A stretch of DNA of 64,000 nt from Microstegium vimineum. Lineage: Eukaryota; Streptophyta; Magnoliopsida; Poales; Poaceae. Both the position numbers and the translations under genes were made by a program. Positions 33,550 to 43,542 of this stretch are shown piece by piece. Within the stretch, counting starts at the first letter, position 1. Every line of letters starts with the position of its first letter. The notes under the pieces are model-generated. The model made no database searches and was not told the DNA's origin. It was given only the letters and a program-made list of their open reading frames with translations. The stretch lies in contig CM039124.1 of NCBI GenBank assembly GCA_022036555.1, positions 50,557,940 to 50,621,939 of the forward strand. Reading direction: 5' to 3'.

Positions 33550-33835
33550 CGGCGAGGAGTGGCGCGAGCACGGACGCGCCCGTTCCTTCTCTCTCCCGGA
33601 CCAGAAGGGATAAGAGAGGTTTCCTTGCTGGGAATCAGAACCGTTCATCTGTTACTGCCCGATCGTATCTGGACGGCTCAGGTGCGCAAAACTGATACTG
33701 CCCCTTCCTTCCTTTCTATTTACCGTTACAACGATGGGGGGAAATCATTTTTTTTTCGGAAAAAAAGAGAAGGAAAAAAAAAATCATCTCATAGCCGTTG
33801 CCCTGCATCGCCTCCCTCCCCGGCCACCGCCTCCG

Positions 33836-33846
33836 TCCAACGGCTC
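33836..33846 (+). promoter_or_regulatory. MSA-like element (M-phase specific activator)
   Basis: TCCAACGGCTC matches the consensus YCYAACGGYYA at 10 of 11 positions, about 180 bp upstream of the syntaxin ATG. Confidence 0.6.
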
Positions 33847-33871
33847 TATTCCCGTGCACCCCGCTCCACGT

Positions 33872-33882
33872 TGACCGTTGCG
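33872..33882 (-). promoter_or_regulatory. MSA-like element, reverse orientation
   Basis: Reads CGCAACGGTCA on the minus strand, 10 of 11 to the MSA consensus. It lies 26 bp from the preceding site. Confidence 0.6.
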
Positions 33883-34023
33883 AGTTTAAAGCCTCCCCTT
33901 GCTCTCACCTCTCCTCCACCGGCCCCCGATCGCTCTTCCTCTTGCCCGCCGATTCGTTCCACCACCGCGAAACCCTAGCACTACACAGAGAGAGCGTGAG
34001 AGGCAAATCCAGAGATCGGCGCC

Positions 34024-34968
34024 ATGAACGACCTCATGACCAAGTCCTTCATGAGCTACGTCGACCTGAAGAAGGCGGCGATGAAGGATCTGGAGGCGGG
34101 GGGCGACGCGATCGAGCTCCCGGAGTCGGGCGCCGGCGGCGTCACGGACGAGCGCCTGCGCGGGTTCTTCGAGGAGGCCGAGGCGGTGAAGGCGGAGATG
34201 GCGGCCATCCGCGACGCGCTCGACCGCCTCCACGCCGCCAACGAGGAGGGCAAGTCGCTGCACCAGGTTGACGCACTCCGCGCGCACCGCGGCCGCGTCA
34301 ACGTCGACATCGTCGCCGTGCTCCGCCGCGCCCGCGACATCCGCGCCAGGCTCGAGTCCCTGGACCGCGCCAACGCCGCGCAGCGGAGGCTCTCCGCGGG
34401 GTGCCGCGAGGGCACGCCGCTGGACCGCACGCGCACCTCCGTCACCGCGGGGCTCCGGAAGAAGCTCAAGGACCTCATGCTCGACTTCCAGGCGCTGCGG
34501 CAGCGGATGATGTCCGAGTACAAGGAGACCGTGGAGCGGCGCTACTTCACGCTCACCGGGGAGGTCCCCGAGGAGGAGGTGATCGAACGCATCATCTCCG
34601 ACGGCCGCGGCGAGGAGCTCCTGGAGGCCGCCGTCGCGGAGCACGGCAAGGGCGCCGTGCTCGCCGCGGTGCACGAGATCCAGGACCGCCACGACGCGGC
34701 GCGCGAGGTGGAGCGCAGCCTCCTGGAGCTCCACCAGGTGTTCCTCGACATGGCCGTCATGTTGGAGATGCAGGGGGAGAAGCTCGACGACATCGAGAGC
34801 CACGTCGCCAACGCCTCCCACTACGTGCAGGGCGGCAACAAGGAGCTGGGCAAGGCCAAGGAGTACCAGCGGAGCAGCCGCAAGTGCCTCGTCATCGGCA
34901 TCATCATCCTGCTGCTCCTCGTCCTGCTCGTCATCGTGCCCATCGCCACCAGCCTCAGGAGGTCCTGA
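34024..34968 (+). CDS. KN: KNOLLE-class syntaxin (SYP11, Qa-SNARE)
   Basis: An intronless frame of 314 aa starts MNDLMTKSFMSYVDLKKAA, the distinctive N-terminus of the KNOLLE/SYP111-SYP112 group. The Habc helices occupy roughly residues 40-165. The Qa-SNARE motif lies in about residues 215-280 (RSLLELHQVFLDMAVM, with the zero-layer Gln). A C-terminal anchor of about 20 hydrophobic residues ends at ATSLRRS. These syntaxins fuse Golgi-derived vesicles at the forming cell plate during cytokinesis. Length matches the family (about 310 aa). The coding region is very GC-rich, normal for single-exon grass genes. The upstream MSA cores fit mitotic expression. The alternative is the paralogue SYP112. 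Confidence 0.93.
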   Translation: MNDLMTKSFMSYVDLKKAAMKDLEAGGDAIELPESGAGGVTDERLRGFFEEAEAVKAEMAAIRDALDRLHAANEEGKSLHQVDALRAHRGRVNVDIVAVLRRARDIRARLESLDRANAAQRRLSAGCREGTPLDRTRTSVTAGLRKKLKDLMLDFQALRQRMMSEYKETVERRYFTLTGEVPEEEVIERIISDGRGEELLEAAVAEHGKGAVLAAVHEIQDRHDAAREVERSLLELHQVFLDMAVMLEMQGEKLDDIESHVANASHYVQGGNKELGKAKEYQRSSRKCLVIGIIILLLLVLLVIVPIATSLRRS

Positions 34969-36783
34969 TGGGAAGAACAACGCCCGGGGTTGTGAATTGT
35001 GAATTGTGAAAAGAGAATGAGGGGTTCGAATTCGATCCGTTGGGGGTGGGTGGGAGTTCTATTGATCAGGACACTCTGCGGTTGTGTCTCGTATTCGTTA
35101 GTTTGAGCCTTAATGTTTCTGTATCCATCAGGATTTAGCTGATGATACCACTGTTAATTGCAATTTCTGTCTCTAAATGGATTGTATTGTATGATATGAG
35201 ATTTGGTGAATCAAATTGGCAGTTCAAATTGAAAGTTCACATTACGATGAGATGGATGGTGCTTGCTATTGTTTGGCTTTCCTGCCAAATCGCTTGTTTC
35301 CTTGCCAAAATAAGAGGATTTTTTTTTCGTTGCTCTGTTTTGTCCTGTTTTAATTCTCATCACTTGTAAATCAACATTATTCGTGGATTCCTCGGATGTG
35401 AATCTGAGAAGCGACATCCTGTGCTGTGATGTGAGGCTGTGACATGTTTTATATGAATCTACTGTGCAGATAATCTGAAGCTGCCCTGTTAACAGCTATG
35501 CGACTCTGTCGACTGTCAATCCAAGTAGGAGAGCCACACGCCCACACACCAGCTCTGGAAAAACAAAAACAAACCATTAGGGCCTGTTCGACCCATAACC
35601 AAAAGTCCATCAACAGATTCCAGAAGCCCAGACGGCATCTCGGGCGTTTCCTCTTAGACGCAGTCCATCCCACTGTCTGAAGACTGGTTCTAGTGCAAAG
35701 TGCAGGAGTAAAGCAGCCTGTCAAATGGCCAAAAGCCCATTGTCTGCAGTTGTACTTGCTGATTTAGATGCATTACTGCCGGTGGTATACTTACACAACA
35801 ACAGCATGTTCAAAGGAAGTCAAAAATGCTGCTAATGTGACCACATGAAAACGGGACACGTACGTCGTCTCCACCATATGTGACCACACGGCCGACGGAA
35901 ATAGGCCTGTGCCTGTCTATTTTTTCACACTGGCTGGAAATTAGATGACCGAAGTACCAGAAGACGCCGGAGAAGAATAGAGGCCAAGGTCAAGGGAGTG
36001 GCGAGGGAATTCAGCTTCCAGGTTTGTTCACTTGGCGCCAGGTTTAGAGGATGCTGGGACGCTGAGGGATGCAAGGTTCACGATCAATCAGCCACGAACC
36101 TTTAATCATGCGGATAAAATGAATTCGCTAGCTAGGGTGGTAGGAGGAAAAAGTTCAGTAAAAAAGCGAAGAAAAAGAAAGTAATCACAATCAGGGCCCA
36201 ATGGATGAGATTTGTTGCTGATAAAAGTAAAATTACATTAATTCATTCATATACTTCTCCTTTTTGCACGGAAAGAAAAACCTTTTGATATTTTGCAAGT
36301 ACAGTTGGAAAACAACTGAAGTAGTGAAACTTAAGTTGGTCAAAAGTTGTTAGTCATAAAAAAAAACTTGCGACATGTTTCGCCAGTAAGATTTTTATTT
36401 AAGAGAATCATATGATTCGAGTACCAAGTATATGGGACTTTTACTATCACAATACTGATAACTTGAACAACCGACTTGCCGTGTTGTTCTAAGCAGCAAT
36501 CCTTGTTCGAAGCAGCAATGAGTAGAACAGTAAGAATGATACAGATTTAACACAATATAGAAAATAGTGGATGTGGAACAGAAGTAAAGGAAAACAACTA
36601 ACAGCTCTAATACGAGCACAGTCAGTACAAGTTCCTTTCAACAATGCCAAATGCAGGGAACAAAATTTTCAAACCAAGACAATGTTCCCACGAACTCTGT
36701 TTACTGTCAGGTAAATTCTATCCGAACAAAATAAAAGATAAGTCCAGCAAGAAGATCCGGCCAGGTGCCGATCACTACTGGTG
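34969..36783. other. intergenic between convergent genes
   Basis: This contains the syntaxin 3' UTR (to about 35450) and the RPL30 3' UTR (left of 36784). No further gene, RNA or element ends were recognised; short frames here have no motif content. Confidence 0.5.
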
Positions 36784-39700
36784 TCACTGCTCACCCGGTG
36801 TAGACTTGATGATATCAGAATCACCTGAAAACAGAATACAAGCAACCCTTCATACCATATTTTGATCAAAACATCAAATTGACCTGATATGGTGGAGCCA
36901 TTACCAGGATCAAGAATACTGAGGCAGCAGACACGGAAGTATTTTCCACAGGCTGTTCCCAAGTCAACATTGTCTGGAAAACAACAATTTGCAGTTATTT
37001 CAGGACTCTCATAAAACAGTAAATTGCATGCATAGACAAACACAACCATGTCTCGAACTAACATGATAGGAAGCAACTATGAACATCATTTAGTTAATAT
37101 CCTAGCAAAGAATGGTAGCCATGACCTTACAATGTAAATTCTTGTCATGGACATGATAGGAACCAACTATGCACATCATTTAGTTATTCTCCTAGCAAAG
37201 AATGGTAGCCATGACCTTACAATGTAAATTATTGTCATGGACATAGCCAGAAATATATTTTTAGGGGAGCCAGTTAGTAATAATTGTAGGTTTATGGATG
37301 CCAAAATGATCTGTTCAGTTAATTTTGTAAATAATAAATAATTATATTAAGCATTAAGCTACAAGGGTGACATGGTCCCTAGCTCAATCACTGATTCTTA
37401 TGCTTTTCTGCAACCGGCTAGACATTACAGAAATAATACATGTAAATCAGAGGATAAATGAAAAGGTACCATTCCTACTGACAGTTGACAAATCAACATT
37501 AAACTAAATCATATTCAACATCGATTAAATGAACAAGGGATGCTAACTTACTTCCATGGAAGTGGACTGTGACCTTAGCCAGCATAGCATAGTACTCAAT
37601 TTCAGACTTCCGGAGTGGAGGACAGTTGTTAGCGATGATCACTGGCTTTGCTGTAAACCAATAGATTGATTAAAGAACATTACATGCTATATAACAAATG
37701 ATATTACGCAGATTCTATTGTAAAATACAGACACTAGTTTTGTATGTACTCACATCCAATCTAAATTTAAAGATATATTGTGGTGTGGAAGGAACAGTTA
37801 ATTGAAGCAAAGGAATTTACATTACACCATCTAATAAAAGATTAAACATGAGATATTCAAAACAATTGTACACAACATATTCCACAAAAACACTATAAAG
37901 CATAATTATAAATCAGTAAGAAGATATCTCCACTCGTGCTCAACCAGTGATATCATGCACAGATGCCATATATGGACATGCGGAGGGGATTATTATGGTG
38001 TTGACTCATACACAATGGCCATCTAAATTCATCCACTGGTAATCAGTTTTCAACGCAAAACTCAAATGACAGTCACATAATAAAAATAAGCATTTAGACT
38101 TTGTGCAAGCCAACAGATGAATTCAGAACACTAAGAATATCAACACATCGACATGTGAAGAAAACAACCAATTAAGCAGTGTTTCAAAAAACAAGCAGAG
38201 AATCAGATTTCTGGCTTGGTTCTCAAATGAGAAATTATAGCGCTCAGTATGTTCATTGTCGATCATCTGGGGAAAGGGTCATCACATCCTCTGAAGTGAG
38301 CAACAAAGTTAAAGAACAAAAAAACAGAAAAAGTGGGGCATCAATTTTAATAAGAGGCAGCAAAACAAGCACTACATGAAATTCACAATAATTGTTTTTC
38401 TGCATAAATAAAGGATCAGAATTCTGGCTTGATTCTCAGATGAGAAATTATAGCGCTCAGTATGTTCACTGTCGATCATCTGGGGAAAGGGTCATCATTT
38501 CCTCTGGAGTATGCAACTCATTTAAGAGAACAAAAACAGTCCAAAAAGAGGGATCAGTTTCGAAAAGAGGCAACAAAACAAGCACAACATGAAATTCAAA
38601 AACATTTTCTGCATAAATGAAGGATCAGAATTCTGGCTTGGTTCTCAAATGAGAAATAATAGCGCTCAGTATGTTCACTGTCGATCATCTGGGGAAAGGA
38701 TCATCATATCCTCCACTGATAAAATTCAGGTATATAAAGGGGGAATATTCAGGAAAAGGAACACATACTTAGAGAAAAGTTGTCAAATTACACCATCTTA
38801 AATGCTGGTCAGGAGATATTCAAAACAACTGTCCACAACAACAATCCACAAAAAAATAACCTTAAAATTTAAATCAGTGAGAAGATATCCAGTCATGATC
38901 AAACAGTGATATCAGGCACAGGTTACCATATATGCATGACATGGGGAGTATCATTATGGCGTTGACTCATACACAATGGCCATATTAATTCATCCATTGG
39001 TAATCAGTTTTCAACGCAAAATTCTAACGACACACATTTAAAAACAGCTATTAAGAATACATAGTTCAATCAAAAGAGCAAGAAGTGACAACAGACTAAC
39101 AGAAAAAAAGTAAATCAACAAAACAGTCAGACAAAATATTTTTCCAAGGAAAAATCGGAGGATCAGAATTCTGGCTTGGTTTTCTCAAATGAGAAATTAT
39201 AGCGCTCAGTATGTTCAGTGTCGATCATCTGGGGAAAGGGTCATCATATCCTCTGGAGTATGCAACTCAGTCAAGAGAACAAAAAGGCACAAAAAGAAAT
39301 ATCAACCTTCACAAGAGGCAACAAAACAAGCACTAGACGAAATTCGCAATTAATTTTTCTAGGCAAATGGAGAATCAGAATTCTGGCTTGGTTTCCTCAA
39401 ATGAAAAATAATAGCACTCAGTGTTCACTGTCGATCAACTGGGGAAAGGGTCATTGTATCCTTTAAGGTATTGAGGGGCAAAACTTTCAGAGAACATGTC
39501 CAGGAAAATACATTGTCCAGAGAATATTTTGGTGGGCATCCATGTGGCCACAAAGTTGTAGCTAAGGTCATGAACCCGGTGCCCTATTCTCCTTCTCTCA
39601 AAGGTATTCCCATTTTGACATTTAAGACTGTTCACTTAAGTTGCAATAAAAATGGCAAGTACATCTGCATAGTCATAATGCCACGTTGCCAACACCAGCT

Positions 39701-40146
39701 AGAGAGCAATAACACAAGCCCATATGAACCAGACAGTGGAACTAATGGTTATCAAACATATGCCCATACAGTGGGGCACTTCTACGGTGAACAGTAAAAA
39801 GCAACTACATGGACAGGTCCATAGGCACGGATTGACCAACCTACAAGATTAATCTACGGTCTAGTAACATAAACATACATCCATGGGCACTGATTGACCT
39901 TCCTAAAGAGTTAAATCGAACATCCAAGTAGCCTTACGCATGAAACAGAATAACTAGGGAGAGCTTCCTTACACTTGGAGTTCCTAAGGGTCCTGAGGAC
40001 AGTCTTGTAGCCGAGCGTGTACTTGCCGCTCTTCATCACAAGCTGCAGCTTGTTGTTGATGTTGTCCGCGGACTTCTTCTGCAGAAAACCAACAACAGAC
40101 AACGAAGAGAGCGGGCGATGGGTACCGTCTTCTTTGCGGCCACCAT
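36784..40146 (-). CDS. RPL30: 60S ribosomal protein L30 (eL30)
   Basis: Five exons join in frame to 111 aa: 40146-40126, 40078-39973, 37650-37552, 36973-36905, 36824-36784. The protein starts MVAAKKT and continues with KSGKYTLGYKTVLRTLR, ANNCPPLRKSEIEYYAMLAK, NVDLGTACGKYFRVCCLS and ends DIIKSTPGEQ, the eL30 fold and length. It is a structural protein of the cytosolic large subunit. Intron 1 is only 47 nt, very short for a plant. Intron 2 (39972-37651) holds the snoRNA-like cluster, a common plant arrangement in ribosomal protein genes. Exon 3 reads VHFHG where I recall VHHFHG in relatives, possibly a one-codon loss. The promoter has a telo-box and site II motifs. Confidence 0.95.
37061..37240. 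repeat. 90-bp tandem duplication in RPL30 intron 3
   Basis: Two copies of a unit starting 'acatgatagg' at 37061 and 37151 differ at only a few positions. No recognised function. Confidence 0.85.
37840..38060 (-). repeat. conserved intron block A1, possible structured RNA
   Basis: This block recurs as A2 at about 38790-39015 within RPL30 intron 2. On the transcribed strand it contains ACCAGTG and CACTGGT about 100 nt apart, able to form a 7-bp closing stem. The enclosed stretch 'ggccattgtgtatgagtcaa' is strictly conserved in both copies. Standard C and D boxes are not clear, so no RNA class is assigned. Confidence 0.4.
38196..38293 (-). ncRNA. box C/D snoRNA-like unit 1
   Basis: On the RPL30 transcript strand: C box GTGATGA (38285-38279), internal CTGA (38247-38244), D box CTGA (38206-38203). 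A terminal stem is formed by CAGAGGA and TTCTCTG, 6 of 7 paired. Length about 98 nt. The sequence before the D box, AACCAAGCCAGAA, would be the guide; I could not match it to rRNA from memory. Confidence 0.7.
38410..38506 (-). ncRNA. box C/D snoRNA-like unit 2
   Basis: C box ATGATGA (38498-38492), D box CTGA (38419-38416), closing stem AGAGGA with TCCTTT (one G-U pair). It shares the guide regions with unit 1, with small changes (AATCAAGCC). Confidence 0.7.
38618..38715 (-). ncRNA. box C/D snoRNA-like unit 3
   Basis: C box ATGATGA (38707-38701), D box CTGA (38628-38625), stem GGAGGAT with ATCCTTC. It lies about 209 bp from unit 2, in the same orientation. Confidence 0.7.
38790..39015 (-). 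repeat. conserved intron block A2, copy of A1
   Basis: Second copy of the block at 37840-38060. It separates snoRNA-like units 1-3 from units 4-5, which suggests that a larger segment (block A plus snoRNA units) was duplicated in tandem. Confidence 0.6.
39156..39256 (-). ncRNA. box C/D snoRNA-like unit 4
   Basis: C box ATGATGA (39247-39241), D box CTGA (39166-39163), closing stem GAGGAT with ATCCTC. A 2-nt insertion in the TTTTCTC stretch relative to unit 1. Confidence 0.7.
39366..39466 (-). ncRNA. box C/D snoRNA-like unit 5, degenerate
   Basis: The D box CTGA is kept (39378-39375) but the C box has become ACAATGA (39457-39451), and the internal box region has lost 3 nt. It is likely inactive, yet the guide stretch before the D box is unchanged. 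Confidence 0.55.
40079..40125 (-). other. 47-nt intron 1 of RPL30
   Basis: Starts GTACCC and ends TTTTCTGCAG with a pyrimidine-rich 3' half. It lies between codon 7 (MVAAKKT) and KKSADN, a boundary fixed by strong protein conservation. It is below the roughly 60-70 nt usually seen as the plant minimum. Confidence 0.75.
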
Positions 40147-40240
40147 GGTTGCGCCCCGAGGAGGAGTGACGGCGTCGAAGCGGCTTTGCGCGGCGGCGGC
40201 TCCTTCTCGAGGATGACTGCGAGGATGAAGGGTGGGGGCG

Positions 40241-40338
40241 TTAGGGTTTGGCTTTATAGAGTATAGCGAGCCTGAGGGTTTGCCCGTTCTGGGCTTTGTA
40301 GAATGGGCTTAGTACATTACAGGAGTTCTTTGGGCCCA
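40241..40338 (-). promoter_or_regulatory. RPL30 promoter, telo-box, TATA and site II motifs
   Basis: On the minus strand a telo-box AAACCCTAA (40249-40241) lies next to a TATA-like CTCTATAAAG (40261-40252). Upstream are three site II-type TGGGCY words (plus strand 40290-40296, 40304-40310, 40331-40338). Telo-box plus site II is the signature of plant ribosomal protein promoters active in dividing cells. Confidence 0.7.
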
Positions 40339-42150
40339 GCCGCAGAATATGGTTACAGCTTCTCTGTGTTCATCTGCTAGTATTGCAGCTTATTTGCAGC
40401 CGGAGGAGCAGCTGTAATATCCCTCTGCTAGCACATTACGCTGTTTTTGGCTGCAAAAAAGTTACATATTCTTCTACTCAACAGATGTGTAATCATAAAT
40501 CATGCTAATATTTATTTAGATCTAACTTTTTTTTAGAAAAGGCACACTTTATGTGCGAGTCTATAAAAAAACTTCAGTGAAATTTTGGCCGAAATTCGAT
40601 AATTTTGATAATTTCGGGGCTGGCCTGATTTTTTTTTTATAACGAAATTTAAAACTCTGTTCTCCAACCCATTCTTGCTTGCTTCCTTGAGCTGCCAGAC
40701 AACTGAGACGAATCGTGTATTTCGCATTTTTTGTAGATTCATTTGGGACAGGTTTACCAGAGCCTGAAAAGGTGCCAGTAAAGTACCAAGAATTCTTTCC
40801 TTTCTTAGTCAGGCCACTTCCTGTCTTGATTCTTTAGGGACAGTCATCACCGTTGGTTTCTTTTTCTGAGTCGTGGAAATTTTTTATCCAACTGGAAGTT
40901 CTGCTTGCAAAGTAGCTTCAGGTATTCTAACATTCTCGGAAGGAATAGCTCAGTTTCTTCCATCTGTTCATCAACTGCATTGCCTGCAAAGTTTGGGATG
41001 GTCACAGCAACAACCCAATAACTCTGTATTTCTAAGGCTCTTGAATGTTTATGTTGGACAAAACTGGGAAAAAGGTATGGAGTTTACCAATGCTGGTTTG
41101 CAATTAAGCGATGTTCGACTAGTACGAAAGCCGACTGATTCCGGCTGATTGAATAGTGTTCTGTGAGAGAAAATAAGCTACAACCTAAAACAAGCTGGAA
41201 GTAGTTCAAGCGAATGGAAATTCTTTCCACGTTACTTGCTTGAAGCATTACTTGCTGTTGCAGCACAGGATAAACAGGTATTCTTTTCACCTTTGTGCAT
41301 AGTCAGGGTTATGGTTAAGGCAGGACTATCTATCAGAGATAAATATATGAAATTTTGAATCATGGACAGTGAGAAGGTATAGACATCTCTGAAAACGAAG
41401 TGCATCGACATTGTGGAATGTCCTTACGTTGCTTTCGTTCTGAGTCATCTATCAGGAACTTGGCGTGACAAGGAATTGCTGGAAACATTAGGTATTCTTG
41501 TTATTGACTTTTGTATAACTGGACCCAACTGTATGTTGTAGCTTATTCAACCAGCTATCTGTCAAGTGGTAGAGTGTAGACAACTGCTTCAATATTCAAC
41601 GTAGGATCAAGCAATTGTGTTTTTACCATGCTTCATATCACATTATGATGCTTAAATTCTATTTTTTTTATACTAAAAAGCTACAGTATATATTCAAAGT
41701 AGGATCAAGCAATTATGATTCAATACCGACATATTGTAAATACTTGATGCACTACTAAAACTAGAAGGAATAGCCAAGTGCAAATACTTGGTTCTCTCAT
41801 GGTTACTGAACTAACTCTTGCACAAGATTTATTTTTGTTATTATGGGATTCGTCGTGCATAATCTATACAGAATGGAAAAAGAAACACATGATCAGATAG
41901 TAGGTTCTCGGGCATTTCCTATATCAGCACTCATAGAATCCTTACATGCTCCATCAATTCATACATTTTGCTTGATCCTAATAATATGTGACATAAAAAA
42001 CAGCATTTTTTCACGACTCTGCTTCTTCTATATAGAACTAGTATAAACAAAAGCATTCTGACAGGTTTGTGATCATCAACAAGGCAGTGGAACAACCCAA
42101 CAACGAGGAGGAAGACAGGGCAAAAGGCGTCGGCGTCGGCCGGCGTGAGC
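40339..42150. other. intergenic, no gene seen
   Basis: AT-rich, with the distal RPL30 5' flank on the left. A few frames of 60-90 codons lack motifs, codon bias or splice support. No mobile element ends were recognised. Confidence 0.5.
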
Positions 42151-42914
42151 TCATTTGAGCTCCTCCCCATCATCCTCGCAATCACTGAGCAGGTCGTCAA
42201 TGGCCTCGGCATGCGTCATGCGCGCGGAGGCCTGCTTGACCCAGCGCGCCATCTTGGCGGTCTCCCTGCTGACCTGCACGTGATCCTCCAGCGCCTTCCT
42301 GAGCCGGCGCTGCTGCTCCCTGAGCTCGGTGGCCATCCTCCTGTTCTCGTCGCCCCACTCGCCGGCGTCGACGCCGAGGACGTCGCTGTACCCGTGATGG
42401 ACCTTCTTCTTGGCCTTGCCCGACGGCGCCCTCTGCAGGGGCTTCTTCGGGGAGAAGCCGAAGCAGCACGTCGGCCGCCCCCGCGGCGCTGACCCGAACA
42501 GCCGCTCCAGGTCCTCGGTGTCGTTTTCGGCGTCTTGGACCGTGGGTGCTGGGGCGGCCGGGGCACGAGCATGCCGCGGCGAGGACCCGGGCGGCGGCCG
42601 CGGCGGCGGGTCTTCGTGGACCGCGGGGGCCGGGTGATGCTCAGGCGAAGCGAGATCAGGAGCGGGAGGGTCGTTGGGGCCGGGCAGAGCAGCGGCGGGG
42701 TGTGGGTGTGGCGCTGTGACACTTCCGGCGAGGGTCCTGACGGGTTGCGGTGCGGCGGCCGAAGGTAGGGACTTCAGACTTGAGCTTGCGGAAGCGGGCC
42801 TCGAGGGTGGACGGGAGCGCGGAGTCGTCGTTGAGGTGGGCCGTGTTGAACCTGGCGATTTGCTCGAGCGCCACCAGGTCCGCCGTCTCCGCCAGGATGG
42901 CGTCCACCGCCGAC
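42151..42914 (-). pseudogene. uncharacterised plant protein gene, disrupted
   Basis: The N-terminal piece reads SAVDAILAETADLVALEQIA (from about 42913) and has no ATG: the Mutator-like element begins right beside it. Frame 1 runs to 'KLKS' near 42785. The frame then shifts by +1 at a 7-nt insertion (42770-42776) and the remaining coding stays open to the stop at 42151. That part has a Pro/Ala-rich middle, a TCCFGFSPKK motif near 42460, and a conserved basic C-terminal helix ending MTHAEAIDDLLSDCEDDGEELK. I recognise similarity to a conserved grass protein of unknown function but know no role. The acidic tail and Lys/Arg helix are the only visible landmarks. Confidence 0.65.
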
Positions 42915-43347
42915 GGGATATTTAAAATTTTGCCATCCTTACCAGCGGCACTAGTTCAGTTGCCCCCCTTAGGTTGGTAATAACAAAATTGCCACATGAA
43001 CAGTACCCAACGCCTAATTCTTGTCACTTTTGGTGTCGTGGCAGTCCAGATTAGCTTGCCAACGTGGATAGGTCACGGGAAAAGACGGTACTGCCCCTGT
43101 CTTTAGCAATCTCGGTCGGACCCACTCGTCGGATTCATCCCGTCCCTCCCCCAGTTCACTCGCACCCGCCGTATTCCTCCCGCACCTGCCGCGCGCGACT
43201 CCGTCGGCGATTCGCGGCTGCGCGACACCACCAGTGACAACGTCGCCTCTTGGTTGCTGGAAACCAACGGATCCGCACTACCTGCATGTTGTACCGAAGG
43301 AAGGAAGGTAAATGGCCCTATTCCTTTGGTTTCATGTGAATTTTGTG

Positions 43348-43542
43348 GGCGAGCACGCGCGACTTGAGCTCCGCCATCGCCGCGTTCTTCGACGGCATCG
43401 CGCCGACGGCGGCCAACGGTGGCGGCGGCCCTCCGCCAGCCGACGCGGTGTTGGAGCCGGGGTTCGACGGCGGTGGCGGCTGCGCTGTGGTGGGCGACCT
43501 AGGGTAGGATTTGACGGCGGATTTGGAAAGCGCGGTCGCCAT
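43348..43542 (-). pseudogene. possible captured TORTIFOLIA1-like N-terminus
   Basis: An ATG at 43542 opens MATALSKSAVKSYPRSP and continues with a Pro/Ser-rich stretch to AAMAELKSRVLA near 43350. Codons then turn into unrelated sequence and stop at 43318. The AMAELKSRVL start of a helical repeat resembles grass TORTIFOLIA1/SPIRAL2-like microtubule proteins. The identification is from memory, hence low confidence. It is transcribed opposite to the transposase. Confidence 0.4.

Larger units (their letters stand above)
33550..34023. promoter_or_regulatory. divergent promoter, methyltransferase and KNOLLE-type syntaxin
   Basis: The two start codons are 474 bp apart and point away from each other. 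Five AACGG cores (CCGTT on the plus strand at 33641, 33723, 33795 and 33875; AACGG at 33839) lie between them. They are the core of the MSA element bound by MYB3R factors. MSA sites drive G2/M expression of KNOLLE-class genes in Arabidopsis. Which gene they control here is an inference. Confidence 0.7.

Noticed and set aside
33886..34980. 364-codon open frame on the minus strand opposite the syntaxin
   Set aside because: Mirror of a very GC-rich sense gene with strong protein conservation; no motifs of its own.
38203..39466. Regularly spaced repeats that could be mistaken for a CRISPR array
   Set aside because: Nuclear plant intron, about 100-nt units with C/D boxes and closing stems, irregular spacing (213, 209, 538, 212).
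40873..41148. 91-codon open frame right of RPL30
   Set aside because: No recognisable motif and no neighbouring exons; length expected by chance in this composition.
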